This document shows positions 25,840 through 36,865 of a stretch of DNA of 64,000 nucleotides, piece after piece (position 1 is the stretch's first letter; the number at the start of each line of letters is the position of its first letter). Source of the DNA: Litomosoides sigmodontis. Taxonomy: Eukaryota; Nematoda; Chromadorea; Rhabditida; Onchocercidae. The notes below the pieces were generated by a model. It was not told the origin of the DNA. It was given only the letters and a program-made list of their open reading frames with translations, and searched no databases. The translations under genes were made by a program, and so were the position numbers. Location: NCBI GenBank assembly GCA_963070105.1, contig OY718805.1, forward strand, positions 3,344,001-3,408,000. The letters are read 5' to 3'.

Positions 25840-27780
25840 TCACGCTGGCAATGCATTCATTATCAGTTCTTTCGATGCTGATGAAAGCGACTCCGGGAAT
25901 TTCACATCAAATTCAACAATTAAGTCGCCTCGTCGTCCAGCCATTTTAGGATTCGGCAAACCCTGCCCTGACAACCTGAAAACAAACTCGATGTACCGTA
26001 TAAACGGAAACGAGTGTGGTCACTTAGGAGACATTCATCACCGATTGCTGGAATGATCTAATACCGGTGAGGATATAGCCATTAGACATTAGAAAGCATT
26101 TTTCACCATTATACCGAACAAAGTCCTTAGTTACTTGCTCATGAGTATGGAAATAGGAAAAACCGTTCTACTAAATATCTCAAATTTTCGTTTAACTTTT
26201 TCAGACGGATATGTTTGGAACAATATGCACTAATCAAACAGGGACTAATTTTAGAAGGAAAACAAAACCTCTTAGACGTATTTGGTTTAATAACATCGTT
26301 AATTCGCATCGGATATGTTGTGCCATCCAGAGTTGGAATATGTATGACCGCTCCACATAGGGCGTCTCGCAATGCCAGTTTGTGTACATATCGGATATCC
26401 GCACCTTCTCGCTAAAAAATTTGTAAATAACCGGAAATTGTTAAAAAACTTTTTCACTTCAAAAAAGCATTATCTTTTCCAAGGTTTCTCGATCAAGGAG
26501 TACATAATTACCTTAAATTTTGGATGATGTTTGTCTTTGATAACGAAGACTATATCAGCAGGAACACGTCCTGGATGTTGGTCACCTTCTTTGGGGAAAG
26601 TGATCTTGGTGCCACTTTTCCAACCAGGCTTGATGTTGATTGTCAACACTTTATCTTCTATCCGCGTCGATTGCCCATCAGGCGCTAATACCTTCCTACA
26701 AACATCGGAAGCAATATCCTACCACATGTAATGTGTATTAATTGCAGAAGCTAAAATCAGTGAGTAATGCAGCGAATTAACAGTTGTAAAGAATTGGAAT
26801 CTTAAATAAAAAATTGAGGCAAATCAATTACCTAGTAATTTTCATTTTTTTGGTACAGCCTTTATAGATATCCTCCAAAGAAACCAGCAATTCATGTTGT
26901 ACGACAGGGTCTTGACGCTGGCGCCGTGGATGGCCACCCATAGCGAAAGGCATTCCTGGAAAATCTGGAGAACATCTTTTATTTCAAGGATGATGATATG
27001 ACCGCACGATCAAGGGGATTCGATAATTACTTTCAACTACACTTTTTTATGAGAAGTTTCAACAATCTAAAAACGAAATAATGCAATACCGAAATGCATG
27101 TCATCGCCACCGGTTGAGAAAAAAAGTTGTGGTCCACCACCACCAGATCCACTGGCAAAGAATGTAGAAAACGGATCACTACCACCAAAGAATTGTGCAA
27201 ACATTTGCATCGGATCTCCTCTGCAAGTTACACTTCTTATCAAGCAGCTATAGCAGTTACACTTCCTATCAAGCTTATGCAAGCAGTAGGAGCAACAACA
27301 GATATAAAATTAGATTTTACTAAGCTCCGGAATCTAAAACTATTTAGCCGACTTTCATGTTGTGTCAAACTTTCACGTCTCGTTTCAGTTTTTCATTTGA
27401 AAGTATCACTATCTTGCAAAGCTTACTGGAATTCATAATGCACACCACCAGGACCTCCGAATCCTCCCTCTCCTCCTTTCAAGCCGTCTTCACCGAATTT
27501 ATCATAAATTTCTTTTTTCTTCGGATCTGACAGCACGTCGTATGCTTCCGCCACTTCCTGAAGATAAAACTCCATATCCTCATCCGTGAAATTCTGAGTC
27601 TCTCACAGCATAAATTTCCACCAATCAATTCTAGTAACAAACCTTGAATTTTGTTTCTGCTCCAGGTTCTTTGTTCTTGTCTGGATGGTATTTGAGCGCC
27701 ATTTTACGATACGCCTTTTTAATCTCATCATCAGTAGCATTCTTCGCAATTCCTAACACTTTATAATAATCCTTGCCCAT
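25840..27780 (-). CDS. dnj-13: DnaJ/Hsp40 co-chaperone, DNAJB1/DNJ-13 type
   Basis: A class B J-protein that delivers misfolded clients to Hsp70 and stimulates its ATPase in the cytosol and nucleus. Exons on the minus strand: 27643-27780, 27427-27557, 27090-27220, 26832-26964, 26512-26695, 26269-26411, 25840-25975; 331 residues. The J domain ([20 protein letters not shown]...) has the essential HPD at 32-34. A Gly/Phe-rich linker follows (about 70-130, with [11 protein letters not shown]). Two C-terminal beta domains carry [33 protein letters not shown] and [14 protein letters not shown]. The protein ends in a dimerisation tail, [11 protein letters not shown]. No zinc-finger repeats, which fits class B. 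The fourth exon could start 9 bases later (26955) without changing frame. A heat shock element lies upstream. Confidence 0.95.
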
Positions 27781-28867
27781 GATGTACTTGCTTCACCTCA
27801 CGAGAAAGGGAATATGCAGTCAAAGAGAGTATTTAATATTTAGTTTTGCGTCGCAAGGCTCACCGCTACACGCAAATTTCACGGAATCTGAAAAAATTGA
27901 CATAATGAATACATATTCTCTTGTAGATAAAACAGCTATAGCTGATAGTGCCTCATTAAGAGTCGTTATTATCAAGAATATTTGTCAGTCACAAACACAC
28001 ATTATCATTCCAGAATACAGAGACAAATAAAATGTAAAAATCAAAACTATGAAAATAAGTCCGAGTTAAGAAAAAAGACATGAATTTTGTGGTTTTCTGG
28101 ATAGCCATGCTTATGCAGTGAGAAACAGAATAAGTGCAAAAATGAAAATTTTAGATTTAAATTTAATTGTATTTTAACGTAAAGCGTATAACCAAAAGCG
28201 AAGATCTGGCGAATGCTTGACCACGTCAATGACTTCTCGAACATTAAAAAGGAATTTCAGTCGGATTCTTAACACGACTTAGAGAACAGTGATGTTCTAT
28301 GGACATCAAATCATGACATAAGGGAAGTGGAAGGCTTACATCGGACGAATATTCCAATAAATCTATCAAAACAAATCTCTTAGTTCCCTTTCAAAATCAC
28401 TTACTTAGTAGTAAGTACAGCAAAACTGCCACTCCCGTACCCCAGCAAGAAAAATACTCAAATTAACGATATGGTATTCATATGATTGAAAAAAATGTGA
28501 GTGGAGTGAGTGAAAAAGAATTTATTAAAATCCAACAAATCTGAATTTCATTTCACCAACCATGACTTACTATCGTACAAAAAAGAGACGAAATTTGCGC
28601 AGAGCACTAACACTATCAATCGATATCTCATATAAAAAGCTTCGTAAATTCAATTTTGGAAATTTCGAACAAAACAAGCAAAACGGCAGTAGCGCTTTTA
28701 CACATTTGGCGGATATATGCATTCCTTCCACATCACCCAGCAATCACTCCCCTTCCCTTCCCTTACCATCACCGCCAAATGCACCACACACACACACACC
28801 ACCGACACTCAAGCAATCGGCGCAATGGACACGTCGCCCCTCCCCGACACCACTTAATACAACCGTC

Positions 28868-28897
28868 GGAATGTTCACGAATGTTCTCGAATGTTCT
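28868..28897. promoter_or_regulatory. Heat shock element, six contiguous units
   Basis: GAA at 28869, TTC at 28874, GAA at 28879, TTC at 28884, GAA at 28889 and TTC at 28894 form six perfectly phased, alternately inverted nGAAn units, two full HSF trimer sites. It is about 1.1 kb upstream of the dnj-13 start codon and 3 kb upstream of the FRS2-like gene. A two-unit element (TTCTCGAA) lies at 28234-28241, nearer dnj-13. Regulation of dnj-13 by HSF-1 is the natural reading. Confidence 0.88.
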
Positions 28898-30198
28898 ATT
28901 TAACACCGTATACTTTCAAACAGACTTGAAAATCTAAATAAAAATTTGAGGCGGGAATTCAAATACTGCGAAAAATTTCTGTTGCAGCTCTTCCTGTCGT
29001 GGCTACAAAAAAAAAAATCTCAGGAATTCCGGGTAATTTTGAAAGTGTTGTCATTTTAATGCATTTAGTGGTCTGTTTTATTCATCTTTATATTTTGTTC
29101 TTTGCTGTTGCATTTACTTATATGTATAGCTTGTGAATGCAACAAAAAAAAAAATGGAAAAAAATTCCAACGAGTTGAACGACATCATCAAACTTAGCGT
29201 ACTTTCATGTCACAATTGATTACTTAGTTCATACCACCACTTTCCATTAATTTTGCAAAAGCTGGTAGGCTTTTGCCAGCTTGCAAAGTAGTTTTTTTTC
29301 CATTTCGCTTCATTTAGTAAGTAACCTGTATTAAAGAATTAAAGTTAAGCAAAAACGAGGATGAGTAGGCACAATTAATCAATTAAAATCCTGAAGGTCA
29401 ACAATAGACGTTCCGCTGAAACGAAAATACCACATGTTCAGTCGCGAAAAATTGCAAACGAAAAATAGCATTCAAGGAAATGCTGATGAATATCCTGTCG
29501 AAAAGCAACACTCGACTCACTCTGTCATACAATGCGAATCCGGCTACTGCTATCCGGATCCGGCTGTTGGAAAAAGAAGTGAAAGAAAGCAGAATATCGT
29601 TGCGAAACGATGAAATTTTACAGAATCAAAAATTTATTTCGGTTTATAACCTTCTCCTAACCTATTTGTCTCCTTTTATTTTCCTTCATTTACTTGTTCG
29701 TTTGTTCGCAAGCTAAGCCTACTCATTGTTTAAGTAACTTTTTGCTTTAACTATTTTTATGCTAAATTAATATTTATGCTTTCAAACGGCTTTGCCATAT
29801 GTGATGTGTTAACTTTCAACTGTAAAAACATACCACCATTGTAAAGTTCCACTTTTTGGATAAGTGAGAATTGAAATTGTTACTGTAATTAATTAGCTAT
29901 AAGGCAAAACTGATGCATAGAGGTAACGCTTGGCATTAGCTCAAATTTACCATCTTAAAATTGAATAATTTTAAGATTCCGCACTTTAGAAAATGGTTCA
30001 TTTTGCGCTCGATTCGTTTAAATTTGCTGCTTCTTGTCATCCATCCCTTTAGCTGTTTGGGCAATTGAGGGGGGGGAGGATGAGGAGGATTTTCGTTGCT
30101 GTTGCTTGCCAAAAAGTTTACAACACATTTCGAGGATAAACCAAACCAGCTGCTGCCACTCTGCTACATTGGCTTAGCTTGCACCAGCTGGGTGAATA

Positions 30199-30365
30199 AT
30201 GATGATGATAATGACGATATTGTTGACAATCATCCTCATCATCAACTTCATTATCACTGTCATCATCATCATCATCATCGTCATCATCATCATCACTAGT
30301 ACCACTACTGCTACTGCTAGTATTGTTATTGTCATTATTATTATTATTATCATCGACATTATCAT
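30199..30365. repeat. Imperfect trinucleotide repeat block (ATC/ATT/ATG)
   Basis: A stretch dominated by ATC, ATT and TGC triplets, including a run of six CAT triplets. It is open in several frames on both strands only because of the repeat, so it is not treated as coding. Confidence 0.85.
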
Positions 30366-31469
30366 ATTCTCTGTTATCGATCGGTTGCTTTTGTTTTATA
30401 GGTTACTTGTTAGCTACAGTTATCTATTGGAATCACACTACTACTCATTGTTAGCGCTTTCTCATTCATGACTTATACAATATACGATTCAAGCAAATTA
30501 CGAATTTTATGTTTTAGTTAATTAATCGAAGATTGGACAATTATAAAAAATGTGCGTTCAGTCACTCGTACAGCAATGATATTTCCCAACTCTTCTCTTA
30601 TTACGAATTAATATTACCATCACTTTGATGTAGTTGAACAAAAAATTCACTAGCAAAGCAATAATAATAAGTGCACAAATGTCAGATTTTACTATTTCAA
30701 ATAATCAATAACTTTTAAAATGTTATTCATAACTAAAGTTTTCTTAATCATAACTAATTAGTTAGAACTAATAATGCCTTTCCTATCTTATTGAAGGTAA
30801 CATGAAGAAAAGCATGTCTTAATGAGGTTGTGTTATTTTATCAAATTTCCAATTTGTTTGTTGTTTCTTTTTTAACGATTTGTAATAAACATATTGTGCA
30901 TTGATCGATACAACAACCATCCATATGTCGCACTGTACGCTTTTCATTCTCTTATAAAATCGTCAATATTTCGAAAAAAAAAAGAAAGCATCTCAAAATT
31001 TGACCAAATATTCAGGAATAAAAGTTGTTTGGTTAAATTTAAGCATATGATTTGAAAGAGTGGAATTAGCGAAGTTTTACCAATTGCTTGCTCTACAACA
31101 TTCAATAATTCTCATCGATCTGTATTGATAGTGTAAGCTGAACGTCGGAGAAAAAACCCACACATTCACATACTGTCGAGGTCAGTGAAATTTTTCCACT
31201 AATTAATTATAAAAGTTAGATGTAAGAAAAAAAAAGAAACAACAAAACTAAAGGAAAGTTTCGTTTTTCTTTTTCATAAAGTTAAATTGATATAATTAGC
31301 ATTTCCTTTTCATCACAAATAATGCTTTCGGATGAATTTGAATTCGCTAAAAGCAAGCAGTTAAAAATGATTTGCTAATGAAGAAGCTACTTCGTTGTGG
31401 TATGCAATTACGGCAATATTACAAACTGAAATTTGTATGTTGTAATATTTGTGAGATTGTGATATTTTT

Positions 31470-31488
31470 GGTGTGTGTGTGTGTGTGT
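31470..31488. repeat. (GT)n microsatellite
   Basis: About nine GT dinucleotides, some 450 bases upstream of the FRS2-like start codon. Confidence 0.85.
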
Positions 31489-31933
31489 TAGCAGCTCTTT
31501 TATTATTACACTATAATAAATCCGATAATCTTTGTAAAATCTTCACTTTTTAATTTTTTATCATCCATTGCATCATGGTGAATGAAATATTAAAATTAAA
31601 TCACACAAATTTCTAAAAATAATACTGTTGCAGTGAAGATCGAGCAGAGAATCATCGTTTGCATGATTAATATTACATTTAAAAACAAAAAAAAAACATG
31701 GGTTTTTCTTTGAGAATTCAAAAAAAAAGCCTAAGGATTTAGGTGTAGAAATTTTTGTACTATTTTCTGATGAAATTTAGTTTGGGATAGTAAGTTCTTT
31801 GCTAAATTTTTAGCTAAATTCTAAAAGCATTCAAATATTATTTTAAATGTTCTATTCATACTTGTTTTCTTTTTACTTTTTTTTTGCAATTGAAAAAGCT
31901 TTATCTAATGGTCTGTTTCAGTTAATCATTGTT

Positions 31934-34900
31934 ATGGGTAATTGTGTGAGCCAAGCAGGTCAGAGAGAATTTTTGAAAAATTTTCAAAATGCTGCAAGTA
32001 GAGGTGAAACAAGAGTTGGTGGGGCTTTTATGAGCGATGATCCAGAGGCTTTTCAAGTATTCGTTAAAAAACGAAACAAGTTTATTCCAGGTAAATGATG
32101 TCACTCATCTCAAAAAACAAAAAAAAAAAGCAAAACGAGAAATAAAACTAATTTCATCAGCGATCATCTCTGTACTGTTTTAATTATTTTATGCTTGATC
32201 TTTGAAGCTTTCATGATTCATCATTACCTTGTCAAATTTACATTTCAATATATCTATTTAACATATAATTTATTAGAAATAAAGAAATATTTACTAGATA
32301 ATGGCAAAAATGGAAAAAACTTGAAAAGCTCTCATTTTTTTGTTTTTCTGTGTTTTCGTTTTTTTTTGCTTTTGCTTTTTTTTTGTTCTTTTCGTTCTGT
32401 CGCTTTCTTTCTTCTTTTTGTTCGTTTTTTTTGCTGGTTTTTTTTAAATCTTGCTGGCTAATATAAATCAAATTTCATTAGTTCCGACTTAAAAATATTT
32501 TTTAAAGCGTTGAGCGAAAATTTCCTAACGATGATTTTAATGAATAAATTTGATTTTGGCCTATCATCCAAATGATTCACCCAAAAAAAAATTCGCCATA
32601 AATCATATACAAATTTTACTCCGTAAAAATTTTAAGTGAGAATTTTTCTCTTTGATTTTGGTTTTTTACTTTCCTCTCAATTATTTCCTCTTCCGGTTCA
32701 GAGAAAGCAATGAGAGCGAACGACACTTTCCATCTTCACGTATTTAGCTTTGCTTGCAAAAATCCAATAGTTTTTGTTTTTTTTTTTTTCTTCAGGAACA
32801 TTAAAAGTGACCGAAAATGAAATTGTTTTTATTCGTTCGAGATGTGAAACGTTAAACTGGCCATTACATTTTTTACGTCGTTATGGCTTCACATCGGCTG
32901 GAATTTTCTTTTTCGAAAGTGGACGACGGTATGTGTTCTTTCAATAAGTTTCATTTTCATGCTTATTGCTCTTATTGATTTATAAAAATGAATTTAATCA
33001 AAGTAATAATCTTTTCCACTGACAGCAGTCAATGTGTGTAAGCTAGAATATTACCTGAAATTTCGTGCTGTTAATATTCTTGCTCAATTCTTCTTAATTT
33101 TTTTTAGTAAATTTGTGATTAAAAGTGAAATTTAATTTCTTAAAATTTTTTTGTTTACAATTTTAACTGTAGGATTAGTATTTTGTTTAATTAAATTAAT
33201 TTTGCAAAAGTAAGTTCGGTGAATTGAAATTAGCATTTGAGATTTTTCAAATAGAAATACGTGAAGCGTGTAAAAAGCGAAAGGCGTTGAACAAGTCGAG
33301 AAATATGGCAATCATCAAAAAGACCAATTTCGGCATTTATATTGCAATCATTTTTTTTGCAGGTGTAGTAGCGGTGAAGGTCTTCATACGTTTCAGTCAC
33401 ATCAAGCTGAAGCTATTTTTCAGGTATTTTTGTTAAAATTTTCAATTTGGAAATTTATTTTTAATTTTATTATTACTTGAAATTTTAGATGAAATTTGTG
33501 AATTTAAAAATCTTTGAAAAAATTAGTAAAATAAAAAAAAAAGGGAAATTTTTTTAAGTACAATCTTTATTTATAGCTTGTGCAGTCACGTATCCAAGAT
33601 AATGCAAATATGGGTATAGCGATACGTGCAGCTCGTGCACAATCGGCTACGGGAAGCTATCATAGTGTTAATAATATCCCATCAAACTATGCTGGTGCAC
33701 GCATTCAACCAATACAACGATATTCCAGTGAAGGTATAGGAATTTTTTCAATTATTCAATTTCGTGTTATAACTCTTGCAATTTGTTTTTCAGGTCAGTA
33801 AGTCTAACTGAAATAAATGAAGCGGAAAAAAATGATTTATCATTAGTTGATATATTTCATTTCTAAATTTCCTATTCGTAGAGCTTTTAAGGTTTACATT
33901 GATTGTTTTTAGGAACAGCAAATGTAGGTGATTGTCCACCATCATCATACGGTCTTACCGGTTATCATCGGCCACTCAATCGATTCAACCATCATCATCG
34001 GCAGCTTCTCTTTCAAATACCAAAACGACCACGAAGCATTGCTGGACCGGCGCATACGGCTGTTTGGCCTTTACCACCGCCATCATATCATTCACCTCGA
34101 TCATGCTTCAATCGACCAGCCTATATGGGAAACATTGTGTAAGTAGGATTAGTTATTTTCTTTTCACTGTTCCATCCAATGCACTAATTATGATGGATGA
34201 CTTATCTATGGGACACGACGAATGAATTTCAGAAGTGAGCATGTAATTCAACGACAGCCATCCGAATTGAGTGCCTGTAATCATTCCTATGTGAATATTG
34301 TTCCGCAACGTCGTTTCGCCACTTCATCACCGCAGTGTGTGTCGCCACCGGTTTTGAGAAAATATGCCTCTAGCAGTCATTTCAATTTGTAAACTTTTTC
34401 TCTTCAATTTAAAGTCATTGAAAATTGTTTTAAATTTTCGATTTTTACGTCTATTTTATTCTTCATATCTTTAAACGGCAAATGTCTAACTGATGACTAC
34501 TTTTGCAAGTGTAACGAGATTTGGTGCTTCATAGAAATTATCACTTCTTCGTGTTTTAAGTGGTTCAACGGAACAAAATCTTGGTGGTGTAGCAGATTTT
34601 GGTTCGCAACGATTCAACAGCGCTGCTACAGAGCTATCACATCGTTATCCACCACCTGGATTTGTATGCTCTTACGATAGACGATCTCTTAATTCTTATG
34701 TTAATGCTCGACAGGTAATTTTCTATTTTGTTAAAATCTTTTTTTTTATTATTTTGATACTACCGGTGTTATCCGGCTAGCAAGAAAGGCTTCATTATCT
34801 ACCAAATTCAGTTATTGTCTTGTGTTAAAACAGAATCTCTTACTACACGTTATCCAGTAAGCTGACCATCATTTAATTGCTCATCAAATTTCCAACTAAT

Positions 34901-35573
34901 TTCAACTGAATAAGAATGACACATTCGCATTTTCCAGTTTGCTTCAGGCTTTCCGGAATTTTTGTTACATCTCTTAAATAGTATTTTTTAAAGCTTTGGT
35001 TGCGTATTAAATGCCACAGCTGTGGTATTTAATTGAAAATTTACAAAATGATTGTTTGCCTTAATGGCAAAAAGGATGATTTCCGGTACTGTAGTATTGG
35101 TCACCGTAATGTATTAATGAAACTACCGTAGCATGACATGCTGCACAGCTGGTGATTTTAGGATTCAATAGTGAGTGATCATGAAACAACGCCGCCGCAA
35201 CTTGATTACGCATTAGTAGCGGTAGGAATATCTGAGGAAGGTTCATCCACAGTTGCCAGGTATCATTTTCTGTTTCCACCAACAACTGATATTTTCGTCT
35301 GCTTCATTAGTAGAAATCAGATGATAAAGTATTACTCATATCGCATACGGTTTTGTTCAATGTTATCACTGATAAGTGAATGATTTTTGCAATTTCAGGG
35401 CCAATCCATCCAATACACGTAATGATTCAGCATCAGTTGGCGTAGTGTCTAATGTAAATTACACAAAAATAGATTTGGAAAAAACTCGAGCGGTCGAAGT
35501 AGCAGCAAGTACAGTGGAAAAAGAAAATCCACAACGACGACATTTTGTGACAAATGGACAATTGGGCAACTGA
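31934..35573 (+). CDS. FRS2-type docking adaptor (myristoylated, PTB domain)
   Basis: Membrane-anchored docking proteins of this type bind activated receptor tyrosine kinases and recruit GRB2 and SHP2 to switch on Ras-ERK. Exons: 31934-32090, 32796-32928, 33363-33423, 33577-33733, 33913-34138, 34233-34388, 34561-34714, 35162-35259, 35399-35573; 438 residues (human FRS2 has 508). MGNCVSQ is an N-myristoylation signal with a nearby cysteine. An IRS-type PTB domain spans about 40-125, with [20 protein letters not shown] and [14 protein letters not shown] matching FRS2. The rest is a long Pro/Ser/Arg/His-rich tail with tyrosine motifs: YVNI at 264, YVNA at 343 (GRB2 SH2 type), LDYALV at 364 and VNYTKI at 402 (SHP2 type). 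A trans-splice acceptor is at 31920-31921. A worm adaptor of this class (ROG-1) is known; orthology to it is inference. Confidence 0.85.
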
Positions 35574-36865
35574 TGATTAATTAAAATTACCAATTAATTA
35601 TTACTTAAAATAACCAACTAATGCAGTTATTGATTACCTTTTAGACCGCAATTTATAATGATGTTTCATTGTATCATGACAATTTCATTGTATCATGTTT
35701 TATTCAGCCAATATTCATGGTCATCATTATTTGAGGATGAAAATCCAGTTCTCAGAGGTCATGAGCACTAAACTTCCGTTTCCATAAAGTGGAGCAATAA
35801 TTTTTTAATCTAACATTGTTCCCATAAGTGATAGATCAGCTGTCATGGGGTAATCAATCGACAGAATTGCAAAAAAAAATGTTGCCGTCAAAAACTTAAA
35901 TTTTGCTTATTTGCAGTTAATTGGACGATGCTGTCAATGTTATCGTACGTGTAAAAATTTGTTTCTCTCCTTGCTCTTCCGTTAATCTTTCCTTATACGC
36001 AATAAATTTCATCATAATGATGAGATTGGCTTGTGAGTATTAAATTTGAATATTAAATTTTATTATTTAGCAATTTTTAAGAACTACATTTAAGGATGCT
36101 GAAATATTTTGGTTTTATTGTCGCAGTACTGAATTTATTCTTTCCTGCACTTTTATGCGACAATTTTTGATAATATTACAAGGGACGAAAGAAGTCTAAA
36201 TTGAACGATTGGATTCTTATCAGTCCTCGCACTGTTAACAAATGAGAAAGATAAGTTGTTAAGAAGGAAGGACCCTTCATTATAAAATTTAATTAAAATT
36301 ATTTCATCATTAGCAAAAGAAAATTACCCCTTCCTTCTAAACTTTTTCCTTCTTCTTTTTATGCTTCTACAGTTTAATTCATATTAATCAAAACCTGCCT
36401 ATTTTGGAGTGTTGTAAAATGAAAATTAATGAGCTAAATAAGTATGCAATAAATAATTACCTAAATTGCAGAACAACACTAAAACTTCCTGAGTTCAAAA
36501 GTTCGAAATTCCGTTGCTGCTGAAAATTTTCAATTTCATATGCAATAATAATGCAATAGTTTGCACGAAAAAAACCAGTTCATTTTTACTTGTTAATTGA
36601 TAATTAGCAGCCATACCGATTGTAAAGTTACGAAGTGAAGTGAGGGAATACAAAACGATGAATCAAGTCAAGTTTTTTAGACTGTTGTTTTACATACAAA
36701 AATTATCAATTAATTGAAAACCATGAATTACTTTAAAAATCAACTCACGAAATCCCGCAAGCATTTTAGGACGCTTTATCATTTAATAAACTGCTTTTAG
36801 CATATCATGTATGGACAATTCGATGATAATTGATAAATAAAATTTATCTGGGAAGTTTTAATGCA
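35574..36865. other. Spacer between convergent adaptor and receptor genes
   Basis: About 1.3 kb of AT-rich 3' flank for both genes. Nothing recognised. Confidence 0.55.

Larger units (their letters stand above)
27781..31933. other. Divergent intergenic region, dnj-13 and FRS2-like adaptor
   Basis: About 4.2 kb that should contain both promoters. The part nearer dnj-13 holds a strong heat shock element and a GC-richer stretch at about 28720-28860 with a CACACA run. The middle carries a trinucleotide-rich block and a GT microsatellite. No exon-like open frame could be supported. Confidence 0.6.

Noticed and set aside
28562..28937. Plus-strand open frames over the heat shock element
   Set aside because: Low-complexity Pro/His/Thr composition from a CA- and CC-rich promoter, overlapping frames equally open, no domain or splice context.
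30096..30471. Overlapping open frames on both strands at the trinucleotide block
   Set aside because: They exist only because triplet repeats lack stops; products are runs of His, Ile or Met.
32195..32471. Plus and minus open frames inside FRS2-like intron 1
   Set aside because: Poly-T/poly-A tract gives Phe-rich or Lys-rich products; flanking exons splice across it in frame.
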